Origin: PALSA-505 sp963699015
GTDB taxonomy: Bacteria > Actinomycetota > Actinomycetes > Streptosporangiales > Streptosporangiaceae
Assembly: GCA_963699015.1 (NCBI GenBank)
Contig: CAVOSX010000008.1
Span: 372,001-436,000, forward strand
Reading direction: 5' to 3'
Length of the DNA stretch: 64,000 bases
Position 1 is the stretch's first letter. Every line of letters starts with the position of its first letter. The position numbers and the translations under genes are program-made. Of this stretch, positions 53,527 to 61,757 are shown in pieces. Under the pieces are notes generated by a model that was given only the letters and a program-made list of their open reading frames with translations, ran no database searches and was not told where the DNA came from.

Positions 53527-54663
53527 TCAGGGCTGGATGCGGAGGATCCTGCCACCTCCGGGACCGAAGCCGAAGCCCCTGGTCGAGACGTAGAACGCCC
53601 CGTCAGGCCCCACCGTCATGCCGGTCGGGAAGGTCAGGTGGGAGACCACCGGCACGAGACCGTGGGCCGTGACCCGCACGATCCGCCCGGTCCCCGGGGT
53701 CGGGGTGGTCGCGGCCGTGCTCATCTCCAGCGCGTACAGGCTGCCGCGGCGGAAGGCGAGCCCGAGGACCTTATCCAGCCCGCTCGCGCGGACCTTGAGC
53801 GTCCGGTTGCGAGTGAGCCGGAACACGTGCTCGTCGCCCGCCGGATGGCCGGGATCGAACACGCCCAGGTTGGCGATGTAGGTGGAGCCGTGGTGGTGGG
53901 TGAGCGCGGTGGGCACGATGTGTCCCTGGCTCGCCGAGATGTCGATCACGCGGCTGATCGCGCCGTGCCGGGTGACCCGGTCGAGCTCGCCGTGGTTGGA
54001 GTCCATCGGGTACAGGGCCTTGCCAATGGAGATCATGCTGTACCAGGTGCCGTCCGGGTCGAAGTCCTCCGGGTCGGGCTTGGCGACCGGATGCTTCTTC
54101 TGGAAGGCGCTCAGGTTCGCGATCAGCTTCCACGTGCCGTACCGGCCGACCTTGATGACGCCGTTGGGGACGCCGGGCACGCCGTGAGAGCAGCCGGCCC
54201 CGGACAGCAGCGCGTACATCTGCCGGCCGATGAAGGCCACGCTTGAGACGCCGCTGACCAGGCTCCCGAGGGCCTTGCTGGTCTGGCTGGACGGCAGCGC
54301 GTCCACCACCGTCGAGACCACGCCGGCCCGGCTGATCCGCGAGATGCGCCCGCCGAGCGCCCGGCTGTGGGTACTTCCGGTATACGGCGCGGCCGCGCCG
54401 TTTGCCTGCGGGCACTTGCCGACCGTCGAGTGGGAGCCACCGAGGCCGCCCTCGGCCACGTACAGGGCTCCGTCAGGGCCGAACGTCAGCCCGCGCGGAT
54501 TGTTCAGGCCGGTCGCGAAGACCGATACCGCCGGGTGGTGCGCCTGGTGCTGTGCGTGCGCGGAGCCGATGCCCGCCTTGGCGCTCGCCGTGACATCGCT
54601 TCCCGCAACCCCGAGGAAACCGACGAGCGCGACCACGAGTGGTGTCGCTAAGAACCTTCTCAC
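53527..54663 (-). CDS. Secreted ScyD/ScyE-like beta-propeller protein
   Basis: A 378-residue protein with a signal peptide (RRFLATPLVVALVGFLGVAG) and repeated propeller blades: NPRGLTFGPDGALYVAEGG, GTWYSMI, LYPMDSNHGEL, SHLTFPTGMTVGPDGAFYV. ScyD/ScyE-family proteins are six-bladed NHL-like propellers, originally linked to scytonemin genes but widespread in actinomycetes with unknown partners. GTG at 54663 follows a G-rich site. It is probably exported and monocistronic. Confidence 0.8.
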   Translation of the reverse strand: MRRFLATPLVVALVGFLGVAGSDVTASAKAGIGSAHAQHQAHHPAVSVFATGLNNPRGLTFGPDGALYVAEGGLGGSHSTVGKCPQANGAAAPYTGSTHSRALGGRISRISRAGVVSTVVDALPSSQTSKALGSLVSGVSSVAFIGRQMYALLSGAGCSHGVPGVPNGVIKVGRYGTWKLIANLSAFQKKHPVAKPDPEDFDPDGTWYSMISIGKALYPMDSNHGELDRVTRHGAISRVIDISASQGHIVPTALTHHHGSTYIANLGVFDPGHPAGDEHVFRLTRNRTLKVRASGLDKVLGLAFRRGSLYALEMSTAATTPTPGTGRIVRVTAHGLVPVVSHLTFPTGMTVGPDGAFYVSTRGFGFGPGGGRILRIQP

Positions 54664-54714
54664 CCCTGCCCCCCTACACGAAGACCATGACTTGTGCCGG
54701 GGGTGTTCTGGACA

Positions 54715-54972
54715 CTACACCGGGACCTCGACATGTGCAATGCTTCGTTCTTCTTTGGGCAAAGAAAATTCAAAGTAGCCCTGGTCAACGGCGTGCCGCC
54801 TGGGCGGCGGCTTGACACCGCTACCGCCTGCGCCCTCCGCACCAGGATCGAACAGGCGCAGCCGGTGCGCGGCGGCGGCCGCTTCGCCGCGGCTGCTCAC
54901 CCTGAGCTTGGCCAGGATGTTCGACACGTGCACGCTGCCGGTCTTGGCGGACATCGCCACCCGGGCAGTGGC
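54715..54972 (-). pseudogene. LuxR family regulator, C-terminal DNA-binding fragment only
   Basis: The leftward frame encodes ATARVAMSAKTGSVHVSNILAKL, described in parts: MSAKTGSVHVSNIL is the recognition helix of a LuxR HTH, and VSSRGEAAAAAHRL ends the domain. Everything upstream is missing: a stop lies in frame at about 54973 and another gene ends at 54984. It is a 5'-truncated remnant of a once larger LuxR gene. Confidence 0.65.
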
Positions 54973-54983
54973 GGGTCAGGAGG

Positions 54984-55748
54984 TCAAGGTCCGTAGTCGC
55001 TGGGCGGGCGCAGGGCGCGCAGCGACTCCCCGAAGGACCGCAGCAAGTCGTGCACCCGCGCGGCCTGCCCTGCGGTGCCGCGGCCGGGGGTGCGTTCGGT
55101 GTTCATCGCCGAGCGCACGGACTGCAAGGAGCCCAGCACGTCCTCCACGTTCGCCCGCTCCGTCTCGCCCGGCGCGCTCTCCCGCAGCTCGTACAGGATC
55201 TGGTCCAGGTCGTCCGCGCGGCGCTGGATGTCGGCCCAGCGGGCGCTGGCTTCTCCACGGTCCGCCGGGCCCCGCAGCTCGGCCATGCTCATCGCGTCGT
55301 ACAGCGCCGAGCCTCTCGCGCGGGCGTCGGCCGCCTTCGAGCGCCAGTTGGTGGCCACCGCCGAGCGGCGGCCGGAGCGGCGGGCGATCAGTACGATCAA
55401 ACCGATGATGACTAGGGCACCCAGCGCGATCCACAGCCACAGCAGCGAGCTGGCCGACGTGCCCGATGCCGGGGACGTCGAGGGCGCGGCCGAGTGCGCG
55501 CTCGGCGAAGCCGGAGCGGTCACGGTCGCTGTGGTCGGCGGCTCCGTCACGGTCGTAGGGGCCTGCGTGGGCGGCGATATCGTCCTGGTCGGCGAGAGCG
55601 TGGGCGGCGAGACGGTCACGCTGTGGCCGGGCGTCAGGCTGGACGCGGCGGCCTTGATGTGGTTGATGGCGCTGGCGCACCCCGTGCTCAGGCATACCGC
55701 GGCGAGGATCGCCGCTACCAGGACCAGCCTGTTCGTGCGCCGGTTCAT
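54984..55748 (-). CDS. Lipoprotein-like membrane protein with Thr/Pro-rich linker
   Basis: A 254-residue protein. Residues 1-24 are a signal with the lipobox-like LSTGC; a Thr/Pro/Ser-rich extracellular segment follows (about 38-95, with PPTLSPTRTISPPTQAP). A transmembrane helix lies at about 101-122 (LLWLWIALGALVIIGLIVLI), and a helical cytoplasmic domain (about 130-250, Arg/Ala/Asp-rich). The combination of a lipid anchor and a second helix is unusual; if the lipobox is not used the protein has two membrane passes. ATG at 55748 follows AAGGGA. No family is recognised. Confidence 0.65.
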   Translation of the reverse strand: MNRRTNRLVLVAAILAAVCLSTGCASAINHIKAAASSLTPGHSVTVSPPTLSPTRTISPPTQAPTTVTEPPTTATVTAPASPSAHSAAPSTSPASGTSASSLLWLWIALGALVIIGLIVLIARRSGRRSAVATNWRSKAADARARGSALYDAMSMAELRGPADRGEASARWADIQRRADDLDQILYELRESAPGETERANVEDVLGSLQSVRSAMNTERTPGRGTAGQAARVHDLLRSFGESLRALRPPSDYGP

Positions 55749-56031
55749 CGCGGTCCCTTCGTGATACGCCTGAGCAATCCTTGGCAAGCGCGCACCGGTG
55801 GCATCGCGGCCGGCGCAGGTTTCAGCCTGCCGCCGGCGCGCCGGCCTTTCCTCACCCTCAGCAGGTGAGTTGCGGATTCACCCCGCCGCAGCCCCGGGGT
55901 GCGCTGACCGCCACCTCGGGTCGCGGCGCGGCTGGGGCTCATCATGATCCTCCTCAAGGACCTGGTCCTGATCCACCTGCGCTAGCGTGCGAGGATGGCC
56001 GGACCTGCCGCCTGCGCCGAAGGGACCTGGG

Positions 56032-57009
56032 ATGAGCCGCGTGGTGGTCATCGGGGCTACCGGGCACATCGGCAGCTACCTGGTGCCGCGGCTGGTCCGC
56101 GGCGGGCACGAAGTGGTCGCGCTGAGCCGCGGCAGCCGCGATCCGTACCACGCGAGCCCGCAGTGGGATGCGGTCACCCGGGTCACGGTCGACCGCGAGG
56201 CGCAGGACGCCGAGGGAACATTCGGCGCCTGGATCGCGGCCCTGCGGCCCGATGCGGTGATCGACCTGATCTGCTTCACCGCGAACTCGGCGCGCCAGCT
56301 TGCGGATGCGCTGCGGCCGGCGCGGCCGCTGCTGGTGCACTGCGGGACGATATGGGTGCACGGTCCGGCGCTGCGGGTGCCGGTCACCGAGGACGAGCCG
56401 CGGACCGGCTACGGCGAATACGGCACCGCGAAGGCGGAGATCGAGGCGCTGCTGCAGCGCGAGACGCGGTCTGGCGGCGTCCCGTCGGTCGTGCTGCACC
56501 CCGGTCATATCAGCGGGCCTGGCTGGCCAGTCATCACGCCGGCAGGCAACCTGGATGCTGCCGTCTGGACCAGCCTGGCCACCGGGCGCCCGCTCGCGCT
56601 GCCCGATCACGGCCTGGGCGTGCTGCATCACGTGCACGCAGACGACGTGGCACAGGCCTTCGCGAGGGCGCTGTCCCGGCCTGCCGCGATCGGGGCCAGC
56701 TTCCACGTCGCTTCCGAGCAGGCGATGACGCTGCGCGGCCTGGCGGCCGGGGTCGCGCAGTGGTTCGGCCGCGAGCCAGTGCTGGACTTCGTCGACTGGG
56801 CGGAATTCGAGCGCCGGGCCGGCGCCGAGCACGCCGAGGCCACCCGCCAGCACACATTCCGCAGCATCACCGCCAGCACGGCCCGGGCCCGGCAGGCGCT
56901 GGGCTACGCGCCCCGGTACAGCTCACTGGACGCCGTGCGCGAGGCGCTGGCCTGGCTGGTCGCCAACGGCCAGGCCGACGTCGGCGGCCAGCCGTTCCCG
57001 TCCCGCTGA
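56032..57009 (+). CDS. NAD-dependent epimerase/dehydratase family protein
   Basis: A 325-residue extended SDR. The Rossmann loop VVVIGATGHIGSYLVPRL sits at residues 4-21. The catalytic region has YGEYGTAKAEIEALL, in which the YxxxK pattern is Y-G-T-A-K. Length and the C-terminal substrate domain fit nucleoside-diphosphate-sugar epimerase-like reductases. ATG at 56032 follows AAGGGA. The substrate is unknown; the convergent neighbour is an FMN reductase. Confidence 0.82.
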   Translation: MSRVVVIGATGHIGSYLVPRLVRGGHEVVALSRGSRDPYHASPQWDAVTRVTVDREAQDAEGTFGAWIAALRPDAVIDLICFTANSARQLADALRPARPLLVHCGTIWVHGPALRVPVTEDEPRTGYGEYGTAKAEIEALLQRETRSGGVPSVVLHPGHISGPGWPVITPAGNLDAAVWTSLATGRPLALPDHGLGVLHHVHADDVAQAFARALSRPAAIGASFHVASEQAMTLRGLAAGVAQWFGREPVLDFVDWAEFERRAGAEHAEATRQHTFRSITASTARARQALGYAPRYSSLDAVREALAWLVANGQADVGGQPFPSR

Positions 57010-57027
57010 CGGGTACCACCCAGCTTG

Positions 57028-57696
57028 TTACTCGACCCGGTCCAGGGCGGGCTCCGGATGCTCGCCCAGGTACTCCACCCAGGCCCGCTTGACGCACGGG
57101 TAGTGCGTGGACGCCTCGACCAGGTCCAGGAAGTTGATGACGTTCGTATCGAATCGCTGCTGCAACTGCTCGTCGGCGAGCCGGCCCTCGGCGGTGAAGG
57201 CCCGGTGCGCCTGGGCCAGCGAGAACATGTCCGGATACACCCGCGCGCCGAGGTGCTCGAGCGGTACGCGGAGCGCCCACAGTCCGCGGTTGCCGCCCGC
57301 CATCGACGGCGACGCCGACATCAGCAGCCCGTGCCGCTCGTTGAACGGCTGCGGCTGGAACCGCGACGCCCAGTCGATGGCGTTCTTCAGCACGCCGGGC
57401 ATCGATGCGTTGTACTCCGGCGCGGCCACCACGAACCCCTGGCACCCCTCCAGCCGCCGCCGGAACTCCTCAGCCCCGGCCGGGAAGCCCTCCTCATGCT
57501 GGACGTCCTGGTCGTAGGACGGCGCGTCGAAGTCGCGCATGGACGCGACGTTGACCTGCCCGCCGTTGGCGGAGATGCACGCCGCCGCCAGCTCGGCCAG
57601 CTGGGAGTTGAGCGAGCCGCGGCGCAGTGACGCCGAGAAGACCAGGAACCTGACCGGCTCCCTGGGCCGGCTGCCGAACATCTGGTCTTGGTTCAT
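57028..57696 (-). CDS. NADPH-dependent FMN reductase
   Basis: A 222-residue flavodoxin-like oxidoreductase. The phosphate loop FSASLRRGSLNSQLAEL (residues 19-35), the APEYNASMPGVLKNAIDW segment, which binds FMN, and MSASPSMAGG are diagnostic of the NADPH-dependent FMN/quinone reductase (YieF/ChrR-like) group. It reduces quinones, chromate or flavin. ATG at 57696. It may support the reductases and iron proteins around it, but no operon links them. Confidence 0.85.
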   Translation of the reverse strand: MNQDQMFGSRPREPVRFLVFSASLRRGSLNSQLAELAAACISANGGQVNVASMRDFDAPSYDQDVQHEEGFPAGAEEFRRRLEGCQGFVVAAPEYNASMPGVLKNAIDWASRFQPQPFNERHGLLMSASPSMAGGNRGLWALRVPLEHLGARVYPDMFSLAQAHRAFTAEGRLADEQLQQRFDTNVINFLDLVEASTHYPCVKRAWVEYLGEHPEPALDRVE

Positions 57697-57957
57697 CTGC
57701 CCTGCCTCGTTCGCACGGAATGGGTGATCGCACGCCACGCGCCGCGGTTGCGGAATCCGGCCGGGTCCCGCGGCGACCGCGAGCGCCGCGTAGCCGCAGA
57801 ATACGGGGAAGCAGGCCCGCGGTCTGAACGAGTGCACCGCCCCGTCGCATTCTCCCTGATCACACCGGGCGGAGCGGTCAGCCTCCTGGTGCTGCGGGCG
57901 GCCGCGGGCGGACGCTGGGGGCCGCTGACGGCGGGCAACGTGGCGGCGACCCGCCGG

Positions 57958-59085
57958 TCATGCCGCGTCCGCGCTGAGCCATTCGGTCCACTGGCCGGAC
58001 GGGTGGGCCCGGGCCAGCAGCCTGCCGGATTCGGTGCCGTGGTCGAAGATGCGGGCGCCGAGCACGGCGAAGACGCCGTGCCGCTGATAGTCGCGGACCA
58101 GCCATTCCGGCAGCGCCAGGCCCTGCACGCTGTCACGCCCCGAGGGCCCGAGCGGGACCAGCGGGTCGAGCGACAGCCAGGTCAGCCGCCGGCCGCGGCC
58201 GGCCTCCGCCATGATGCTGGCCAGCCGCGCGCGCCGCCGCGGCGGCAGGAACACCGCCAGGTAGGCATCGGTCACGATGACCTCGCGGCCCGGCGGAAAG
58301 CTGTCCAGCAGGCCGGGCAGCGCGTCTACCGCATCACCGGGAACGACCCTGACCGGGTGCAGCCTGGCCGTCTCGACGGCCGCGTCCAGCCGGGCCAGCG
58401 CGGACGCTTCGGGCGGCGCGCACGCCTGCAGCCAGGCCCTGGCCGCGCGGTCCTGCAGGTTGACCGGGTTGACCTCGATCCCGGCCCGTTCGGTGATGGG
58501 CGGGAGCCCGGGCCGCGGCGGCAGGTGAGGTCCGAGTACCTCGCAGCGCAAGGTCAGCGCCGCGGCCCGCGGCCCGGATCGGTGCGTTCCGATCAGGTAC
58601 CGGTACCGGTCAAGCTGCAGCCCGAGCCCGGCCCCCGTGCCCAGGTCGGCCAGCGCGACCGGAGCCCCTGGCGAGGCGGTGGCCGCGATGCCCAGCGCGA
58701 GCTGAGCGCACCGGGCCACCTCGTTCATCTGGTAGCGGCGCTTCGCGCAGATGCCCTCGATGTCGTCAAGCCGAGCCGACACGAACGACCGGGCCGCGGG
58801 GAAGAAGCCGGCGTCGAACTGCGGCTGCGCCGCCCCGGGCTCCGGGAAGTAGCCCGCCAGCGGCACCGGCCGGTCCCGGCGTACCAGGAGCGAGATCGCC
58901 GCGCTGGCCAGCAGCGCGGGCAGGCGATCCGCCGGCAGCACCGCCAGCCGCCGTAGCAGATCCTCGTGCGCTGCGATCACCTGGAACAATGCCGCGGTCA
59001 GCTGCCAGGACTCCGGCGCATCCGGCGCTGCCCAGCCGGCCGCCACCTGCTGCGCCTGGGCGCGGATCTCCTCCACCGTGGGCAT
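57958..59085 (-). CDS. DUF2332 family protein
   Basis: A 375-residue cytoplasmic protein matching DUF2332 along its length, with a conserved ADLGTGAGLGLQLDRYRY segment near residue 145 and REVIVTDAYLAVFLPPRRRARL near 270. The Gly-rich ADLGTGAG is reminiscent of a nucleotide- or SAM-binding loop. Function is unknown; the family is common in actinobacteria. ATG at 59085 is chosen over ATG 59112, as it begins the conserved helix PTVEEIRAQAQ. Confidence 0.82.
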   Translation of the reverse strand: MPTVEEIRAQAQQVAAGWAAPDAPESWQLTAALFQVIAAHEDLLRRLAVLPADRLPALLASAAISLLVRRDRPVPLAGYFPEPGAAQPQFDAGFFPAARSFVSARLDDIEGICAKRRYQMNEVARCAQLALGIAATASPGAPVALADLGTGAGLGLQLDRYRYLIGTHRSGPRAAALTLRCEVLGPHLPPRPGLPPITERAGIEVNPVNLQDRAARAWLQACAPPEASALARLDAAVETARLHPVRVVPGDAVDALPGLLDSFPPGREVIVTDAYLAVFLPPRRRARLASIMAEAGRGRRLTWLSLDPLVPLGPSGRDSVQGLALPEWLVRDYQRHGVFAVLGARIFDHGTESGRLLARAHPSGQWTEWLSADAA

Positions 59086-59264
59086 GCCCTCACCCCCGCA
59101 GCCCGCGGCCATCGGCAACTCGCCCGCCAGCCCGTAGCACGGCACACAACGCTACCGCCCGCCGCGAAGCCGGTGCCCGCCGAGACCAGATCGAGTACCG
59201 CCGCCGAGGCGAGGGCCGGGCCGGCGCGATGCGCCGGCGCGGCCCTCATGGTTGTCTCCTTCCG

Positions 59265-61559
59265 TCAACCGCCGGCAGAAGGGCCGGGGCCGGAGTACTG
59301 AACCTGCTTCGCGGCCGGGTGCTGGTCGCGGGCCGCGAAGTACCCGGCGCCCTCGATGTTGATCCGGGGCAGGATCCGGCCGAGCCAGCCCGGCATGTAC
59401 CAGTTCCACTTGCCCAGGCGGGCCATCCGGGCCGGCACGAGCAGGCAGCGGACGACGGTGGCGTCGAGGATCACGGCGACGGCCAGGCCGATGCCGAACT
59501 GCTTGACGGTCGGGTCGCCGTTGAGTACGAAGCTGCCGAACACGAACACCATGATCGTCGCCGCAGCGGTGATCACGCGCCCGCTGGTGACCAGCCCGGA
59601 CACGACCGAGCGCCTGGGATCCTCGCCGGCGTCGGTGTGCTCCTTGATCTGGCTGACCAGGAACACCTCGTAGTCCATGGACAGCCCGAACAGGACCGCG
59701 AACATGAACAGCGGCACGTAGGAGACGATCGGCACGGGGCCATCCAGGCCGATCAGGCTGTGCAGCCACCCCCACTGGAAGATCGCGGTCAGCACGCCGT
59801 AGGCGGCGCCGATCGACAGCAGGTTCATCACGGCGGCCTGCGCCGGGATCACGACCGTGCGGAAGGCGAGCATCAGCAGCAGGAAGCTGAGCGCGATCAC
59901 GACCAGGATCTGGAGCAGCAACTTGCTGGAGATCTCCGAGGCGAGATCCACATTGCTCGCGGTGGTGCCGCCCACGTAGGCGTGCATGTCCGAGCCCTTC
60001 TCCGCCGCCGGGATCACGCTCGAGCGCAGCGTGCCGACGAGGTCCGCCGTGGCCTGCTCGGCCGGGCCGGTCTTGGCGACCGCGTTGAAGAAGGCGGTGG
60101 TCCCGGCCTTGTCGATCTGCACCGGGGTGACCGCCACGACGCCTGCGGTCTGGGAAACATCCTTCTCCAGCGTCTGCAGCCGCGGGTCGCTGGCGCGCGG
60201 GTCGCTGCCCGAGGAACCGGAGGAGCCGGCCGAACTGCCCGAGCCGCTGGAAGAGGCTTGCGCGGGCGAGCCGAGTTTGACCGCGACCAGCAGCGGCCCG
60301 TTCACCCCCGCGCCGAAGTTGTCCGTGATCAGGTCGTAGGCCCGGCGGGCGGTGGTCGAGGTGGGCAGGGCGGCGACGTCCTTCTGTCCCAGGGTCAGCG
60401 ACAGCAGCGGGATCGCCAGCGGGATCAAGATGGCCAGGGCTACCAGCGTCGCGATCACCGGGTGCCGGGCGACCCCCCCGGCCCACCGCGCCCACGCGCC
60501 GCCCTGCTTCGGGTGAGCCGCGGGATGACGGCCGCGGACCCGCAGCGCGTTGATCTTCGGGCCGGTGATCGCGAGCATCGCGGGCAGCAGGGTCAGCGCC
60601 GCGAGGACCGCGAAGATGACCGCGATCGCGGCCATCAGGCCCATCGTGGTCACCAGCGGGATGCCGGCCACCGCGAGCGAGACCAGCGCGATCGTCACCG
60701 TCCCGCCGGCGAAAGTCACCGCGCCCCCGGAGGTCGCGACCGCCCGGGCGATCGACTCATGCAACTCCAGGCCGTCTTTCATGCCGCGGAAGTGCCGGGT
60801 CACGATGAACAGCGCGTAGTCGATGCCGACGCCGAGCCCGATCATCGTGGCCAGCGTCGGTGCCACCGTGGACACCGTCGTGACGTGGCTGAACATCAGG
60901 ATGAGCGACAGCGCCGAGGCCAGCCCGAGGATCGCGGTCAGGATCGGCAGCAGCATCGCCACCACCGTCCCGAACGTGAACGTGAGGATCACCGCCGCCG
61001 CGATGATCCCGATCAGCTCGCTGGACTCGGTGGCCGGCTTGGACACCTTCTGGCCGAGCTGGCCGCCCGTCTCCACCTGGATCCCGGCCGCCTGCGCAGG
61101 CGTGGCCGCCGCGTCGATGATGGCCTGGGCGTCGTCGACGGACAGTGCCCCGGGGTCGACCGACAGCGTCACCGACAGGTACCCGGTCTTCTGGTCCTTG
61201 CTCAGCGCCGACGCGCCCGCCGAGGTGAGAGGGTTGACCACCGAGGCCACGTGCGGCGCCTTGGCCACGTCGGCCGCAGCCTGGTTGACCGCGCTGGCGT
61301 CCTTCGAGTCGGTCAGCTTCCCGCTCGCGACGTGCAGCACGATCGGGCTCGACCCATTGGCCTGGTCAGGAAAGGACCTGCTGAGCGTGTCGGTGGCTTG
61401 CTGGCTGTTGGTTCCCGGCAAGGTCGAGTTGTCGTTGGTGTTGTCGCCGAGCTGGTGGGACACCCCGACCAGCGCGACCGTCACCAAAATCCAGGCGGCC
61501 AGGACCGCGAAACGATGCCGGACGCTGAACCGCGCCAGCCGGTAGAGCACACCTGTCAT
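59265..61559 (-). CDS. MMPL family RND transporter
   Basis: A 764-residue, 12-helix export protein with two MMPL halves. Helix 1 is VRHRFAVLAAWILVTVALVG. A large external loop follows (about 40-190), then helices 2-6 with GLGVGIDYALFIVTRHFRG (19 residues), a second loop, and helices 8-12 with MFAVLFGLSMDYEVFLVSQI. GxDY and SMDYE hold the proton-relay Asp-Tyr pairs. MMPL proteins export lipids, siderophores or other hydrophobic compounds. ATG at 61559. It lies downstream of a large LuxR regulator on the same strand. Confidence 0.88.
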   Translation of the reverse strand: MTGVLYRLARFSVRHRFAVLAAWILVTVALVGVSHQLGDNTNDNSTLPGTNSQQATDTLSRSFPDQANGSSPIVLHVASGKLTDSKDASAVNQAAADVAKAPHVASVVNPLTSAGASALSKDQKTGYLSVTLSVDPGALSVDDAQAIIDAAATPAQAAGIQVETGGQLGQKVSKPATESSELIGIIAAAVILTFTFGTVVAMLLPILTAILGLASALSLILMFSHVTTVSTVAPTLATMIGLGVGIDYALFIVTRHFRGMKDGLELHESIARAVATSGGAVTFAGGTVTIALVSLAVAGIPLVTTMGLMAAIAVIFAVLAALTLLPAMLAITGPKINALRVRGRHPAAHPKQGGAWARWAGGVARHPVIATLVALAILIPLAIPLLSLTLGQKDVAALPTSTTARRAYDLITDNFGAGVNGPLLVAVKLGSPAQASSSGSGSSAGSSGSSGSDPRASDPRLQTLEKDVSQTAGVVAVTPVQIDKAGTTAFFNAVAKTGPAEQATADLVGTLRSSVIPAAEKGSDMHAYVGGTTASNVDLASEISSKLLLQILVVIALSFLLLMLAFRTVVIPAQAAVMNLLSIGAAYGVLTAIFQWGWLHSLIGLDGPVPIVSYVPLFMFAVLFGLSMDYEVFLVSQIKEHTDAGEDPRRSVVSGLVTSGRVITAAATIMVFVFGSFVLNGDPTVKQFGIGLAVAVILDATVVRCLLVPARMARLGKWNWYMPGWLGRILPRINIEGAGYFAARDQHPAAKQVQYSGPGPSAGG

Positions 61560-61723
61560 GACCGGGCTTCCTTCTCTTCGTCAGCGGTGCCACCGCCGCG
61601 ACACGGGCTTTAGGCCAACGTGCCGGTCAGCGGTAACCGGTCACAAGAGGGGGATCCCGCGTGTTTTCCCTACGCTTTTGCGCCGCGGCGGCGCGGCACG
61701 CTTTCCCGAACGGCCGCGGTGCA

Positions 61724-61742
61724 GCGCCGGCGCGACCGGCGC
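61724..61742 (-). terminator. Hairpin after the LuxR-type regulator gene
   Basis: GCGCCGG (61724-61730) pairs with CCGGCGC (61736-61742) around CGCGA, 15 bp past the leftward LuxR stop. It is short but perfectly paired. Confidence 0.4.
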
Positions 61743-61757
61743 GGCCCGCCGCGGGCT

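Noticed and set aside
58989..61613. Rightward 874-codon open frame opposite MMPL
   Set aside because: Shadow frame with repetitive Arg/Gln/His/Asp; the opposite strand has complete MMPL motifs.
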